Of a stretch of DNA of 64,000 nucleotides, positions 37,891-46,966 are shown one piece after another. Origin of the DNA: Janthinobacterium sp. UMAB-56 (GTDB lineage: Bacteria > Pseudomonadota > Gammaproteobacteria > Burkholderiales > Burkholderiaceae_D); NCBI RefSeq assembly GCF_900095265.1, contig NZ_LT607671.1:19031-83030 (forward strand), read 5' to 3'. A model generated the notes under the pieces. That model was given only the letters and a program-made list of their open reading frames with translations. It ran no database searches and had not been told where the DNA came from. The position numbers and the translations under genes are program-made. Positions within the stretch are counted from its first letter, which is position 1, and each line of letters starts with the position of its first letter.

Positions 37891-39627
37891 ATGGATATCA
37901 ATAAACGTACCATCCTGTGGATCGTGTTTTCCGTCTCGCTGGTAATTCTCTGGAACGAATGGATGATCTCGAACGGCAAGCCGTCGATGTTCTCCGCGAA
38001 CACGGAACAAACCGCCAAGGCGCCTGCGACCCCTGCCAAGACGGATGCCCTGGCTGCCGCAGCTGCAGCAGGCGTGCCTGCCCTGCCGGGCGAGGCTGTC
38101 GATCCCGCCGCGTTCAAGCGCGAAGTGATTACCATCACCACCGACGTCATCAAGGTCGACATCGACACCCTGGGCGGCCAGGTCAAGCGTCTGGAATTGC
38201 TGAAATTCAAGGGCGCTGGCAATCCGGGCTGGTTTGGCGGCTGCTTCGGCCTGTTCAAGGTGTGCCAGCCCGATGACGGCAAGCAAAACGAAGTGCTGTT
38301 CGACGAAGGCGCGAACCACACCTACCTGGCGCAATCGGGCCTGGTCGGCGGTCCTTTCCCTACCCATGCGAGCGGTTTCACCGTGCAGCCTGGCGTGCGT
38401 ACCCTCGGTGACGGCAAGCAAGTGCAACTGGTGATGGAAGCGGTCGAAGGCGGCGTCAAGCTGACCAAGACGTTTACCTTCAAGCGTGGCGACTACGTCA
38501 TCGACGTGCGCCACGACGTGGCCAACGTGGGCGCGGCAGCCGTTACGCCGCAGCTGTATCTGCAACTGACGCATGACGGCAACAAGCCGGTCGGCGACTC
38601 CTTCTTCAACAGCAGCTTCACCGGTCCGACGCTGTACACGCCGCAGGACAAGTACCAGAAGCTGACGTTCGAGAAAATCGAAAAAGCGGCCGTGGAAGAC
38701 GAGAAGAAGGGCAACGACAACGCCATGAAGGGCTTGCACCCGGCGACGGCGAATGGCGGCTGGTTTGCTATTTCGCAACACTTCTTCGTTTCCGCCTTCG
38801 TTCCGCCTGAAAACGCCAAGCGCGACATCTTCACCAAGAAGGTCGGCACCAACCTGTACGCCATCGGCAACGTGCTGCCATTGCCTACCCTGGCGCCAGG
38901 CGCCACGGCCAGCATGGACAGCAAGCTGTACTCGGGGCCGCAAATCGCGCATCAGCTTGAAACGGTATCGCCTGGCCTGGAGCTGGTCAAGGATTACGGC
39001 TGGCTGACCATCATCGCCAAGCCGATCTTCTGGGTCATGGAACATATTCACAGCGTGCTGGGCAACTGGGGCTGGACCATCATCGCCTTCACGATCCTGA
39101 TCAAGCTGGCATTCTTCCCCTTGTCGGCCGCCGGCTACCGCAGCATGGCCAAGATGAAACTGGTCACGCCGAAGATGCAGGCGATCCGCGAGCGCTACAA
39201 AGGCGATCCGCAAAAGATGAACCAGGCCACGATGGAGCTGTACAAGACGGAAAAGATCAATCCGCTGGGCGGCTGCCTGCCGATTCTGATCCAGATGCCC
39301 GTCTTTATCGCCCTGTACTGGGTGCTGAACGCGTCCGTGGAAATCCGCGGCGCGCCATGGATCGGCTGGATCACCGATCTGGCCCAGCATGACCCATGGT
39401 GCATCCTGCCTGTGCTGTACGCGATCTCGATGTACATCACGACCAAGCTGAACCCGGCCCCGGCCGATCCGATGCAAGCGAAGATGATGCTGTTCATGCC
39501 ACTGGCATTCTCGGTGATGTTCTTCTTCTTCCCGTCGGGCTTGGTACTCTACTGGGTCGTCAACAACGTCCTGTCGATCGGCCAGCAATGGGTGATCACC
39601 AAGAAATACGCGCCTGCCGCCAAGTAA
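37891..39627 (+). CDS. yidC: membrane protein insertase YidC
   Basis: 578 residues, Gram-negative form. N-terminal helix about 6-24 (RTILWIVFSVSLVILWNEW), periplasmic beta domain about 45-340, then the conserved five-helix core: GWTIIAFTILIKLAFFPLS, GGCLPILIQMPVFIALYWVL, and MLFMPLAFSVMFFFFPSGLV. The core Arg in the first core loop region (YRSMAKMK) is present. The ATG at 37891 follows yidD by 11 bp. Two tandem hairpins close the transcript. Confidence 0.98.
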   Translation: MDINKRTILWIVFSVSLVILWNEWMISNGKPSMFSANTEQTAKAPATPAKTDALAAAAAAGVPALPGEAVDPAAFKREVITITTDVIKVDIDTLGGQVKRLELLKFKGAGNPGWFGGCFGLFKVCQPDDGKQNEVLFDEGANHTYLAQSGLVGGPFPTHASGFTVQPGVRTLGDGKQVQLVMEAVEGGVKLTKTFTFKRGDYVIDVRHDVANVGAAAVTPQLYLQLTHDGNKPVGDSFFNSSFTGPTLYTPQDKYQKLTFEKIEKAAVEDEKKGNDNAMKGLHPATANGGWFAISQHFFVSAFVPPENAKRDIFTKKVGTNLYAIGNVLPLPTLAPGATASMDSKLYSGPQIAHQLETVSPGLELVKDYGWLTIIAKPIFWVMEHIHSVLGNWGWTIIAFTILIKLAFFPLSAAGYRSMAKMKLVTPKMQAIRERYKGDPQKMNQATMELYKTEKINPLGGCLPILIQMPVFIALYWVLNASVEIRGAPWIGWITDLAQHDPWCILPVLYAISMYITTKLNPAPADPMQAKMMLFMPLAFSVMFFFFPSGLVLYWVVNNVLSIGQQWVITKKYAPAAK

Positions 39628-39646
39628 TTCCGGCCAGCGAACAGAA

Positions 39647-39672
39647 AGCCCGCCTTGTGCGGGCTTTTTTTT
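39647..39672 (+). terminator. rho-independent terminator after yidC
   Basis: AGCCCGC (39647-39653), 5-base loop, GCGGGCT (39659-39665), then eight T. It begins 20 bases after the yidC stop. Confidence 0.92.
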
Positions 39673-39705
39673 GACATCGGACCCGATGGGGCCGATGTCA
39701 AAAAA
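39667..39705. terminator. second, bidirectional-looking hairpin after yidC
   Basis: A perfect 14-base inverted repeat: six T plus GACATCGG (39667-39680) and CCGATGTC plus six A (39692-39705), with an 11-base loop. It shares its left arm with the T-run of the first terminator. A stem flanked by A and T runs can end transcription in either direction. Confidence 0.75.
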
Positions 39706-39810
39706 GTGGGTTTTGTCGGTTTCCACTGAGCGCCCCCTTTATGTGCACCGCTTTGTCGCTGACAATAGCGCGGCCCCTGCAGCCTTCCCCGAATACACTA
39801 CAATATCCCC

Positions 39811-41190
39811 ATGAAACTCGACTCTTCCCCTATCGCCGCCATCGCCACCGCACCGGGACGCGGCGGCATCGGCGTGGTACGCGCCTCCGGCAAAAACCTC
39901 GCTCCCCTGATGACGGCCCTGTTCGGCGCGCAGCAGCTCAAGGCGCGCCACGCCACTTACCTGCCATTCACGGAAAGCGATGGCGCCATCATCGACCAGG
40001 GCATCGCCATCCACTTCAAGGGCCCGCATTCGTATACGGGCGAAGACGTGCTGGAATTGCAAGGGCACGGCGGCCCCGTGGTGTTGCAGTTGCTGCTGGC
40101 GCGCGTGCTGGAAGCAGGCAAGGACAGCGGTTTGCGCCTGGCCGAACCTGGCGAATTCACGCGCCGCGCCTTTTTGAATGACAAGCTGGATCTGGCGCAA
40201 GCCGAAGCCGTGGCCGACCTGATCGACGCATCCACGGAAGCGGCGGCCAAGTCCGCCTCGCAATCGCTGTCGGGCGCGTTCTCCAACACCATCCACGCGC
40301 TGGTAGAGCAGGTGACGGGACTGCGCATGTTGGTCGAGGCAACCCTGGACTTTCCGGAAGAAGAAATCGATTTCCTGGAGAAATCGAATGCGCGCGGCCA
40401 GTTGAAAGCCGTCATCGAAGCCTTGAATAAAGTGTTTGCCCAGGCGGCGCAGGGCGCGCTGCTGCGCGAAGGCCTCAATGTCGTGCTGGCTGGCCAGCCG
40501 AATGTCGGCAAGTCATCGTTGCTGAACGCGTTGGCGGGCGCCGACGTGGCGATTGTCACGCCGATCGCCGGCACCACGCGCGACAAAGTCAGCGAAACCA
40601 TCCAGATCGAAGGCATTCCGCTCAACATCATCGACACGGCCGGTATCCGCAGCGCGGGCGACACCATCGACGCCGTCGAGCGCATCGGTATCGAGCGCAC
40701 CTGGGGCGAAATCGGCAAGGCCGACGTGATCTTGCACCTGCTGGATGCCGACCATGGCCCCACCCTGGCCGACGAAACCATCGTCGCCGCCTTCCCCGAA
40801 GGCGTGCCCGTGGTGCGCGTGTGGAACAAGATTGACCTGTCGGGCCACAAACCCAGCGTCGACAGCCTGCCCGACGCCACCCACGTCTACCTGTCGGCGC
40901 ACGAGCACATCGGCATCGATTTGTTGCGCGCGGAGCTCTTGCGCATTGCCGGCTGGCAGCAGACGGGCGAATCGCTGTACCTGGCGCGCGAACGCCATCT
41001 GATCGCCTTGAAATCGGCAGGCAAGCACCTGGACATCGCCGCCGAACACGCGGCGCAGGACGATCAGTCGCTCGATCTGTTCGCCGAAGAGCTGCGCCTG
41101 GCGCAGGTGCAACTGTCGAGCATCACGGGCGAGTTTTCGCCGGACGATCTGCTGGGCGTGATTTTCAGCCGTTTCTGCATCGGCAAGTAA
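39811..41190 (+). CDS. mnmE: tRNA uridine-5-carboxymethylaminomethyl modification GTPase MnmE
   Basis: 459 residues. N-terminal tetrahydrofolate-binding domain ([20 protein letters not shown]), helical domain, and an inserted G domain with G1 [17 protein letters not shown]2 TTRDKVSE, G3 DTAG, G4 NKID. C-terminus CIGK is the conserved Cys motif. With MnmG it modifies the wobble uridine of several tRNAs. It has its own short upstream region after the yidC terminators. Confidence 0.98.
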   Translation: MKLDSSPIAAIATAPGRGGIGVVRASGKNLAPLMTALFGAQQLKARHATYLPFTESDGAIIDQGIAIHFKGPHSYTGEDVLELQGHGGPVVLQLLLARVLEAGKDSGLRLAEPGEFTRRAFLNDKLDLAQAEAVADLIDASTEAAAKSASQSLSGAFSNTIHALVEQVTGLRMLVEATLDFPEEEIDFLEKSNARGQLKAVIEALNKVFAQAAQGALLREGLNVVLAGQPNVGKSSLLNALAGADVAIVTPIAGTTRDKVSETIQIEGIPLNIIDTAGIRSAGDTIDAVERIGIERTWGEIGKADVILHLLDADHGPTLADETIVAAFPEGVPVVRVWNKIDLSGHKPSVDSLPDATHVYLSAHEHIGIDLLRAELLRIAGWQQTGESLYLARERHLIALKSAGKHLDIAAEHAAQDDQSLDLFAEELRLAQVQLSSITGEFSPDDLLGVIFSRFCIGK

Positions 41191-41198
41191 GAGCGGCC

Positions 41199-41507
41199 AT
41201 GAAGCGAATCCTGATCGCCGGTGTGCTGTGGTGTTTGCCCCTGCTGGCAACGGCACAGGAAAAACTGCCGCGCGACGTGGCGCGGTTTGTCGAGAACGCC
41301 CAGATGTGCGAGCACTTTGCCGGCGAGTGGGATGAGAACGACAAGGCGCGCCAACGCGACATTACGCAAGCCATCGAACAATCGTGTGGCCAGGCGCAGC
41401 GGCAGTGGAAACGGCTGTCCGCCAAGTATGCGGGCCAGCCGAAGTGGCAGAAAATCATAGACGAACAGGCCAATGACGCGGTGCGCAGCTACCGAAAATC
41501 TAGCTAG
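41199..41507 (+). CDS. small exported protein, unknown function
   Basis: 102 residues. Signal peptide MKRILIAGVLWCLPLLATA, predicted cleavage before QEKLP. The mature part is helical with two Cys (NAQMCEHFAGEW and IEQSCGQAQRQW) that could bridge, and ends in a basic tail. AGAGCGGCC precedes the ATG. It lies eight bases after mnmE and is probably co-transcribed. The pattern with CEHFAGEW is shared by many small Oxalobacteraceae proteins, to my memory, with no known role. Confidence 0.7.
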   Translation: MKRILIAGVLWCLPLLATAQEKLPRDVARFVENAQMCEHFAGEWDENDKARQRDITQAIEQSCGQAQRQWKRLSAKYAGQPKWQKIIDEQANDAVRSYRKSS

Positions 41508-41599
41508 CATCTGCCCAGTTGAGAATTATCATGAAGTCCAAATTGCGCTGACGTAATCTTGCTGAGCGGCCTTGAAGTGCCGCTAGGAAAGGAAGCGCC

Positions 41600-41797
41600 A
41601 TGGACAGCAAACAGCCGGATGTCGTGGAATGCGAAGCAGAGGTGGTGGTGGCTCTGCCTGCCTTGCCGGACTTGATCGCCACCTTGCCGGCAAAAGGCGC
41701 GTGCTGGTATTGCGACAAGCCGCTCGATGCCGTGCGCCGTTTCTGTTGCAAGAGTTGTTGCGTGGCGTATGCGGAAGAGGCGCAATACCACCGTTGA
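41600..41797 (+). CDS. Cys-rich mini-protein, possible zinc ribbon
   Basis: 65 residues. AAGGAAGCGCC precedes the ATG at 41600. The second half reads CWYCDKPLDAVRRFCCKSCC, giving a CxxC pair and a CCxxCC cluster about ten residues apart, a pattern expected of a small zinc-binding knuckle. The first half is acidic and hydrophobic. No signal peptide. Family not recognised with confidence. Stands nine bases from the convergent Hpt gene. Confidence 0.6.
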   Translation: MDSKQPDVVECEAEVVVALPALPDLIATLPAKGACWYCDKPLDAVRRFCCKSCCVAYAEEAQYHR

Positions 41798-41806
41798 GGG
41801 TCGCAA

Positions 41807-42442
41807 CTAGCGGCGCCGCAGCAGTGCCGCCAGCGCACCATCGTAGTCGAATTCATGCGCAGCTGCCGCTACTTCCTGGTAGACGTGCACGCCCAGGCTG
41901 GCCGCGAGCAGGCTGGCCGAGTTTTCCAGGATATCGATGGCCGCGCCGTCGCCTTCGCGCAGGTGGCTGGCCAGGCGCGTCAGCAGCAGCTGGATGGCCG
42001 GCGCGGACGGATCGGGCGCCACATCCTGCGCCGCCGTGTGGGCCGTTTCCGGCGCGCCCAGCAGGCTGCTGACCGCTCCGAGCAATTGATCCTGGGCCAG
42101 TTCCAGTTGCAGCATCTGCTGGGCAAGATCGGGCGCCTGCGCGCGCAATGCCGACTCCAGGGTGGCTGACAGGCCATGCACGTGGCGCGCACCGATCATG
42201 CCGGCGGCTCCTTTCAGGGTATGCGCCTTCAGGCGCGCGCAGGCATAGTTGCCCGCGTCGAATTCGGCGCGGATCTGGCACGGCGTGGTGCTGTGGTCAT
42301 GCAGGAAGCGGCGCAGGATTTTCAGGTACAGGATGCGGTCGCCCATGATGCGGTCCAGTCCGTTCTCGACATCGAGAATACGGACCATGTCGGATGCAGC
42401 AACGGCGGCATCATCATCGCAAGTGGCGTGTGGTTTCATCAT
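41807..42442 (-). CDS. Hpt domain phosphotransfer protein
   Basis: 211 residues from the ATG at 42442 (42439 is equally possible; AGGC upstream). The Hpt domain covers residues about 20-120 with phospho-accepting His74 in KAHTLKGAAGMIG. The second half is another helical bundle (LLLTRLASHLREGDGAAIDI) of the same size that lacks the His motif, so it may be a degenerate Hpt repeat. Hpt proteins carry phosphoryl groups between hybrid kinases and regulators; no partner kinase gene is nearby. Confidence 0.8.
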   Translation of the reverse strand: MMKPHATCDDDAAVAASDMVRILDVENGLDRIMGDRILYLKILRRFLHDHSTTPCQIRAEFDAGNYACARLKAHTLKGAAGMIGARHVHGLSATLESALRAQAPDLAQQMLQLELAQDQLLGAVSSLLGAPETAHTAAQDVAPDPSAPAIQLLLTRLASHLREGDGAAIDILENSASLLAASLGVHVYQEVAAAAHEFDYDGALAALLRRR

Positions 42443-42550
42443 GCCTGGTGTGCAGGGCGCCCCAAAACTTGTCAATTGCCGTAAAGCAGGAACTGCTATT
42501 TTACATCCAGTCGTGCTCGACACTGCGCCCGCTTGGCAAGGCGTGTCGCC

Positions 42551-43501
42551 CTAGCGCGTGCTGAAGGACCAGCTGTACGTGACGTCCGCGCCATTGACTT
42601 TGCCGATGAAACTTACGTCATAGCTGGTGTTCGGGCTCAAGGGCGCCAGTGGAATGATGGATGCGGCCGAGACCGGCGTATGCACATCGCTGCCGCTGGT
42701 GAGCAGGCGTACTGCCAGGTCGCTGCCGGCACCGCGCTGGCGCACGCTGAACGCCGCCACGCTGACGGACGTGCCGTAGTTGGCGTGCACGCTGATCGGG
42801 TAGCCGACCACGTCCTGGTTTGGCACGGGATCGGGCGATTCGTTATCGCTGGAGAAACTGACGGCCACTTTCTGCTGCCCGCTAAAAGGGTAGGTGACGA
42901 TCTGTCCCGCCGCCAGCCCGGGGCCATAGCTGCGGTTGCCGGCCAGGTCGGTAGTGAAATACGCATAACCGGCGCCGCTGACGGCCGCGCCCGCGCCACC
43001 TTCCTTGAATAGCGGTTCGAAAATGACGAAGCGGTGATAGATGGCCGTGACCAGCTCTTCGGCCAGGTAAAAGCCCGACGTGTTGCTCGCGCCGGCGATG
43101 ACTTCACCCTGCAGCGAAGTGACGACGTAGCCGGTCTTGGCCAGGCGGTCGCCCAGTTTGACGCCCGTAAAGCCGGGCTTGCCCTGCACTTGCTCGTGCG
43201 CCACCGTATTGTTGAGATTCAGATAGTTGGAATGGCCCAGGGCCGCGCTGTCGATCTGGCCGTTGCGTACCAGCGGCGACAGGCCGATCTGGCTGCGCCG
43301 GTAGTTGAACCAGTTGAAACCGTCGGTGGCGATATTGTTGCTGAGGACGGGAGCGCCCGGTTCCTGTGTCAGCTGTCCGGCCGGGGTCGAGGTGCTCAGC
43401 GATGACTTGCCGCCGCTATCGCCGCCGCCACAGGCGCTCAACAGGGCTGCGCTCAGCAGGGCGGATATCCAGTGTTTCCAACGCAGTGACGAGGCAATCA
43501 A
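42551..43501 (-). CDS. CAP/SCP-domain lipoprotein (TTG start)
   Basis: 316 residues. The TTG at 43501 has AGGAG five bases upstream and starts a lipoprotein signal (LLSAALLSACGGG) with Cys near residue 22, so I prefer it over longer frames. After a Ser/Gly linker, residues about 55-190 form a CAP domain: FNWFNYRRSQIGLSPLVRNG, LGHSNYLNLNNTVAHEQVQG and FTGVKLGDRLAKTGY. Residues 190-316 are beta-rich and fibronectin-like (SPNTSYDVSFIGKVNGADVT). CAP proteins are found outside the cytoplasm; bacterial functions are mostly unknown. Divergent from pssA. Confidence 0.82.
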   Translation of the reverse strand: MIASSLRWKHWISALLSAALLSACGGGDSGGKSSLSTSTPAGQLTQEPGAPVLSNNIATDGFNWFNYRRSQIGLSPLVRNGQIDSAALGHSNYLNLNNTVAHEQVQGKPGFTGVKLGDRLAKTGYVVTSLQGEVIAGASNTSGFYLAEELVTAIYHRFVIFEPLFKEGGAGAAVSGAGYAYFTTDLAGNRSYGPGLAAGQIVTYPFSGQQKVAVSFSSDNESPDPVPNQDVVGYPISVHANYGTSVSVAAFSVRQRGAGSDLAVRLLTSGSDVHTPVSAASIIPLAPLSPNTSYDVSFIGKVNGADVTYSWSFSTR

Positions 43502-43703
43502 GTTGACTCCTGTATAGGTAGGCAGACAGGGGGAGGGGCGGTGTGTTGCCCTGTGAAACGATTCTAAGGCATTTTGATCTGCCGTAGAGCATCCATGAAA
43601 AGATATGTCGCGCGCTCGTGCGCGGACGGTGCTGCAGCTGCGCAGGGTAGAATGAGCAAAGTGCAGCGTTTGCCGCTGCTTTGCCTGATTCCCGCTACTT
43701 TGA

Positions 43704-44510
43704 TTGCCGACAAATTTGAACACATTGCCCAAGTCGCGCCTGCAGCGCGCCAAATATGCCTTGCCCAGCATGGTGACTTTGCTGTCGATAGCCTGTGGTT
43801 TTGCCAGCATCGTCATTTCCGTCGATAACGCGACCGTCGGCGATGCGGATGCCTATCGCCTGGCAGCGGCGCTGCTGGTGCTCGCCGGGGTATTTGATGC
43901 GCTCGACGGCTATGTCGCCCGGCTGACGGGGACCAGTTCGCAGTTCGGTGTGCAGCTCGATTCCATCGCCGACGTGATGAATTTCGGCTGCGCGCCGGCC
44001 GTTCTGTTGTACTGCTATGGCTTTGTGCAGATGGGCGTGCACGATCCGCTGCTGCTGCGTTTTGGCGGCATGGCCAGCTTCTTCTTTGTCGCCTGCGGCG
44101 CCATGCGCCTGGCGCGCTTCAATGTGAACGTGGGGCGTACCGATCCCCTGTATTTCGTCGGCATGCCAATCACGGCCGGGGCCGCCTGCGTGGCGGCCGT
44201 GGTGGTGGCCTGGCCGGCGCCCATCGATTCCATGCTGCACAGCTATCTGCTGATGCTGCTGCTGGTGGGCGTGGGCAGCCTGATGGTGTCGACCTTGCGT
44301 TTTCCCAGCTCCAAGCAAAAGAAAAGCCTGGCCGCGCTGCTGGTGCTGATCGCGGCCATCGCCCTGCTGGTATGGCTGAAGACCAGCTTCTTCGCACTGT
44401 TCTTCGCCGTCTACATCGCCGCCACCCTGGCCCTGAACCTGGCCTGGTATCTGGGCTGGCGGGGCATCGCTTTACCTCAGGTATTTAACGATCCCGACGA
44501 GATAGACTAA
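43704..44510 (+). CDS. pssA: CDP-diacylglycerol-serine O-phosphatidyltransferase
   Basis: 268 residues with about eight membrane helices. The CDP-alcohol phosphatidyltransferase motif is intact: DALDGYVARLTGTSSQFG followed by LDSIAD (D-G-x2-A-R-x8-G-x3-D-x3-D). It makes phosphatidylserine for phosphatidylethanolamine. The start is uncertain: only TTG codons (43704, 43716) lie before the first helix, and none has a clear ribosome site. Another CDP-alcohol transferase activity cannot be ruled out from motif alone. Confidence 0.8.
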   Translation: MPTNLNTLPKSRLQRAKYALPSMVTLLSIACGFASIVISVDNATVGDADAYRLAAALLVLAGVFDALDGYVARLTGTSSQFGVQLDSIADVMNFGCAPAVLLYCYGFVQMGVHDPLLLRFGGMASFFFVACGAMRLARFNVNVGRTDPLYFVGMPITAGAACVAAVVVAWPAPIDSMLHSYLLMLLLVGVGSLMVSTLRFPSSKQKKSLAALLVLIAAIALLVWLKTSFFALFFAVYIAATLALNLAWYLGWRGIALPQVFNDPDEID

Positions 44511-44513
44511 CTT

Positions 44514-45440
44514 TTAAGCGACCTCGTGCCCGCGCGCGGCGCGCAGGATGGCGAACCAGTCGCTGCGGCTGAGCGTGAACTGCGTACCTTCCACGGCCAC
44601 GCCCACGGCCTCGATGCGGCCCGTGCCCGTCAGCGGTAGGGGACGGCATGGCAATTGCATGATCCAGGCAAATACCACGCTGGCAAACGGACGCTGCAGT
44701 TGATCGGCGATCTGCTTGATGACGTTGCGCAAGTTCTCCACATTCGCATCGCCGCCCTGGAACAGCCGGCCGCCCGCCAGCGGCGACCAGATCATCGGCG
44801 CCACCCCCACGTCTTGCAAGCCGTCGAAGGTTTCGTCGAACAGGGGCGCCACGTGCAGCGGCGAAAATTCCACCTGGTTCGTCACCAGCGGGTAGCGCCG
44901 GTGCAGGCACTCGAACTGGTGGCGGCTGAAATTGGATACGCCAAAGTGCAGCACCTTGCCCGCTTGCTGTAGCTGGGTAAACGCGCCGGCGATCTCGTCG
45001 AAATCCATCAGCGGATCGGGACGGTGGATCAGCAGCAAGTCCAGTCGGTCCGTCTGCAACTGGCGCAAGCTATGTTCCACGGAACTGGTGATGTGCGCCG
45101 CGCTCGTGTCGTAATGCTGAATGGCATGACCGGGACGGTGTGGCGACAGCAGCTTGATGCCGCATTTGCTGACCAGTTCCATTTTGTCGCGCAAGCCCGG
45201 CTGCAGGGCCAGCGCTTCGCCGAACAGGCCTTCTGCGCTGTAATCGCCATAGATATCGGCATGGTCGAAACTCGACACGCCCAGCGCCAGACATTGCTCG
45301 ATGAAGGCCAGGCGCTGCTGCGCCGACATATTCCACTCGCCGATGCGCCACATGCCGGCGACGATGCGCGACAGTTCGGGGCCGTTGCTACTTAAACGGC
45401 TGCGTGGCGCTTGCAGGCTGGCGGGAATTACATGGCTCAT
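44514..45440 (-). CDS. aldo/keto reductase, YdhF-like
   Basis: 308 residues from the ATG at 45440. NADPH-dependent reductase barrel with the catalytic set Asp and Tyr in FDHADIYGDY, Lys in LVSKCGIK and His in LLLIHRPDPL. Further marks are GKVLHFGVSNFSRHQFE and WSPLAGGRLFQG. The substrate is a carbonyl compound not predictable from sequence. Convergent with pssA, three bases apart. Confidence 0.92.
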   Translation of the reverse strand: MSHVIPASLQAPRSRLSSNGPELSRIVAGMWRIGEWNMSAQQRLAFIEQCLALGVSSFDHADIYGDYSAEGLFGEALALQPGLRDKMELVSKCGIKLLSPHRPGHAIQHYDTSAAHITSSVEHSLRQLQTDRLDLLLIHRPDPLMDFDEIAGAFTQLQQAGKVLHFGVSNFSRHQFECLHRRYPLVTNQVEFSPLHVAPLFDETFDGLQDVGVAPMIWSPLAGGRLFQGGDANVENLRNVIKQIADQLQRPFASVVFAWIMQLPCRPLPLTGTGRIEAVGVAVEGTQFTLSRSDWFAILRAARGHEVA

Positions 45441-45656
45441 GGGCTGGCTTTCTGGTGGTGGCGTGGAAGGACTCGCCACGATTATAGCCAGCTAATCTAG
45501 AGTATGCTGCGGATAAAGCGGCAGCAACGCTGCTGCAAGGCAAGGTCGAACTGGTGGCCCGGCTGCCTTTGGTATACCAGCGCCGGCAGCGCCTCCTTTT
45601 TGAGCGCGTCAAGCCTGTCCCTGAAGCCGACGGGCCTCGCGTACCGTGCACGGACG

Positions 45657-45690
45657 AAAAAAATGCCCGCAGCATCGGCGGGCATTTTTT
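45657..45690 (-). terminator. rho-independent terminator of dacA
   Basis: A 13-base perfect inverted repeat (six A plus ATGCCCGC overlap, 7-base loop, GCGGGCAT plus T-run) starts 18 bases after the dacA stop. On both strands the stem is followed by T, so it could act in both directions. The region 45441-45656 to its left holds the aldo/keto reductase promoter and nothing else I can see. Confidence 0.9.
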
Positions 45691-45707
45691 GTGGGAATGC
45701 TAACTGC

Positions 45708-46853
45708 TTATTTCAGCCACAGGCGCATCGAATCCCAGGCGCGGCCGAAGATCGTGGCCTGGTTGATGGTTTCCAGTGCCACGACCGGCAGTTCCAGCAG
45801 AACCTTGTCGTCAACCATCATTTTCAGCTTGCCGACAGGGGCGTTTTCAGCCAGTGGCGCGACCAGCGGGTCCTTGCGCTCCAGCACAGGTTTCATCTTG
45901 GCCGCCGTGCCTTTTGGTACGGTGACGAGCACGTCGCGGGCGAAACCGATTTTCACGGTGCCTTTCGAGCCCTTCCACACTTCCGGCGTGGCCACGGCCT
46001 GGCCTTTCGAGTACAGCTTGACCGTATCGAAGTTCTGGAAGCCCCAGTTCAGCAGCTTCTGGCTTTCCTGCGTGCGCGCCTGGTCCGACGTGGTGCCCAG
46101 CACCACGGAGATCAGACGGCGCTCGCCGGTGCCGCCTGGACGGCGGGCCGAGGCGATCATGCAATAGCCGGCCGCTTCCGTGTGGCCCGTCTTCATGCCA
46201 TCGACGGTTGGGTCCAGCCACAGCAGGCGGTTGCGGTTAGGTTGGGTGATCTTGTTGTACGTAAAACTTTTGATGGAATCGATTTTGTAGAATTCCGGGT
46301 AGTCGGCGATCACGCGTTTGGCCAGCACGGACAGGTCTTGCGCCGTGGAATAGTTCTCGGGGCTGGGCAAGCCGTGCGGGTTGGCAAAATGCGTGTTTTT
46401 CAGACCCATGCGTTGCGCTTCGCGGTTCATCAGCACGACGAAAGTACCTTCATCGCCGGCGACGGCTTCAGCCAGCGCCACGGCGGCGTCATTACCCGAT
46501 TGAATCATCAGGCCATGCAGCAAGTCGTCGATCGATACAGGGGTCGCCGGGTCGATGAACATCTTCGAGCTGCTCGAATCGACTTTCCATGCGCGCACGG
46601 AGACGTTCACTTTTTGGTCCAGCGCCAGTTTCTTTTCGCGGATGGCGGCAAACGTCAGGTAGGCCGTCATGATTTTGGTCAACGATGCCGGCTCGATGCG
46701 CGCGTCCGGATCTTGCGAAGCAATGATCTGGCCACTGGTGGCGTCAAGCAAGAGCCAGGACTTGGCGGCGATGGTTGGGGCGGGAACGCTCTGGGCGTAG
46801 GCGGCGGAAAAGAAAAATACACTGGAGGCCAGTGCCGCTAAAAGTTTTTTCAT
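45708..46853 (-). CDS. dacA: D-alanyl-D-alanine carboxypeptidase (PBP5/6 type)
   Basis: 381 residues. Signal peptide MKKLLAALASSVFFFSAAYA, then the transpeptidase fold with SxxK as Ser57-Leu-Thr-Lys60 (EPASLTKIMTAY), SxN in IQSGNDAAVALA and KTG in VDGMKTGHTEAAGY. Residues about 285-360 are the beta-rich PBP5 C-terminal domain, and the last 18 residues (IFGRAWDSMRLWLK) form the amphipathic membrane anchor. It trims the terminal D-Ala from peptidoglycan pentapeptides in the periplasm. Followed by a strong terminator. Confidence 0.95.
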   Translation of the reverse strand: MKKLLAALASSVFFFSAAYAQSVPAPTIAAKSWLLLDATSGQIIASQDPDARIEPASLTKIMTAYLTFAAIREKKLALDQKVNVSVRAWKVDSSSSKMFIDPATPVSIDDLLHGLMIQSGNDAAVALAEAVAGDEGTFVVLMNREAQRMGLKNTHFANPHGLPSPENYSTAQDLSVLAKRVIADYPEFYKIDSIKSFTYNKITQPNRNRLLWLDPTVDGMKTGHTEAAGYCMIASARRPGGTGERRLISVVLGTTSDQARTQESQKLLNWGFQNFDTVKLYSKGQAVATPEVWKGSKGTVKIGFARDVLVTVPKGTAAKMKPVLERKDPLVAPLAENAPVGKLKMMVDDKVLLELPVVALETINQATIFGRAWDSMRLWLK

Positions 46854-46966
46854 GGAGGCTGGTCTGCGAAAAAGATGAAGGCTGGGGGCCATGTTGTTGC
46901 TACTGACATGGCCGCGTGGGAAAAACGGATCAATTATAGCCGTGCAGGCGCTAGTAAGCCCACACT

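Noticed and set aside
37888..39726. 612-codon open frame on the minus strand
   Set aside because: Antisense to yidC over its whole length.
45504..46841. 445-codon open frame on the plus strand
   Set aside because: Antisense to dacA and runs through its terminator hairpin.
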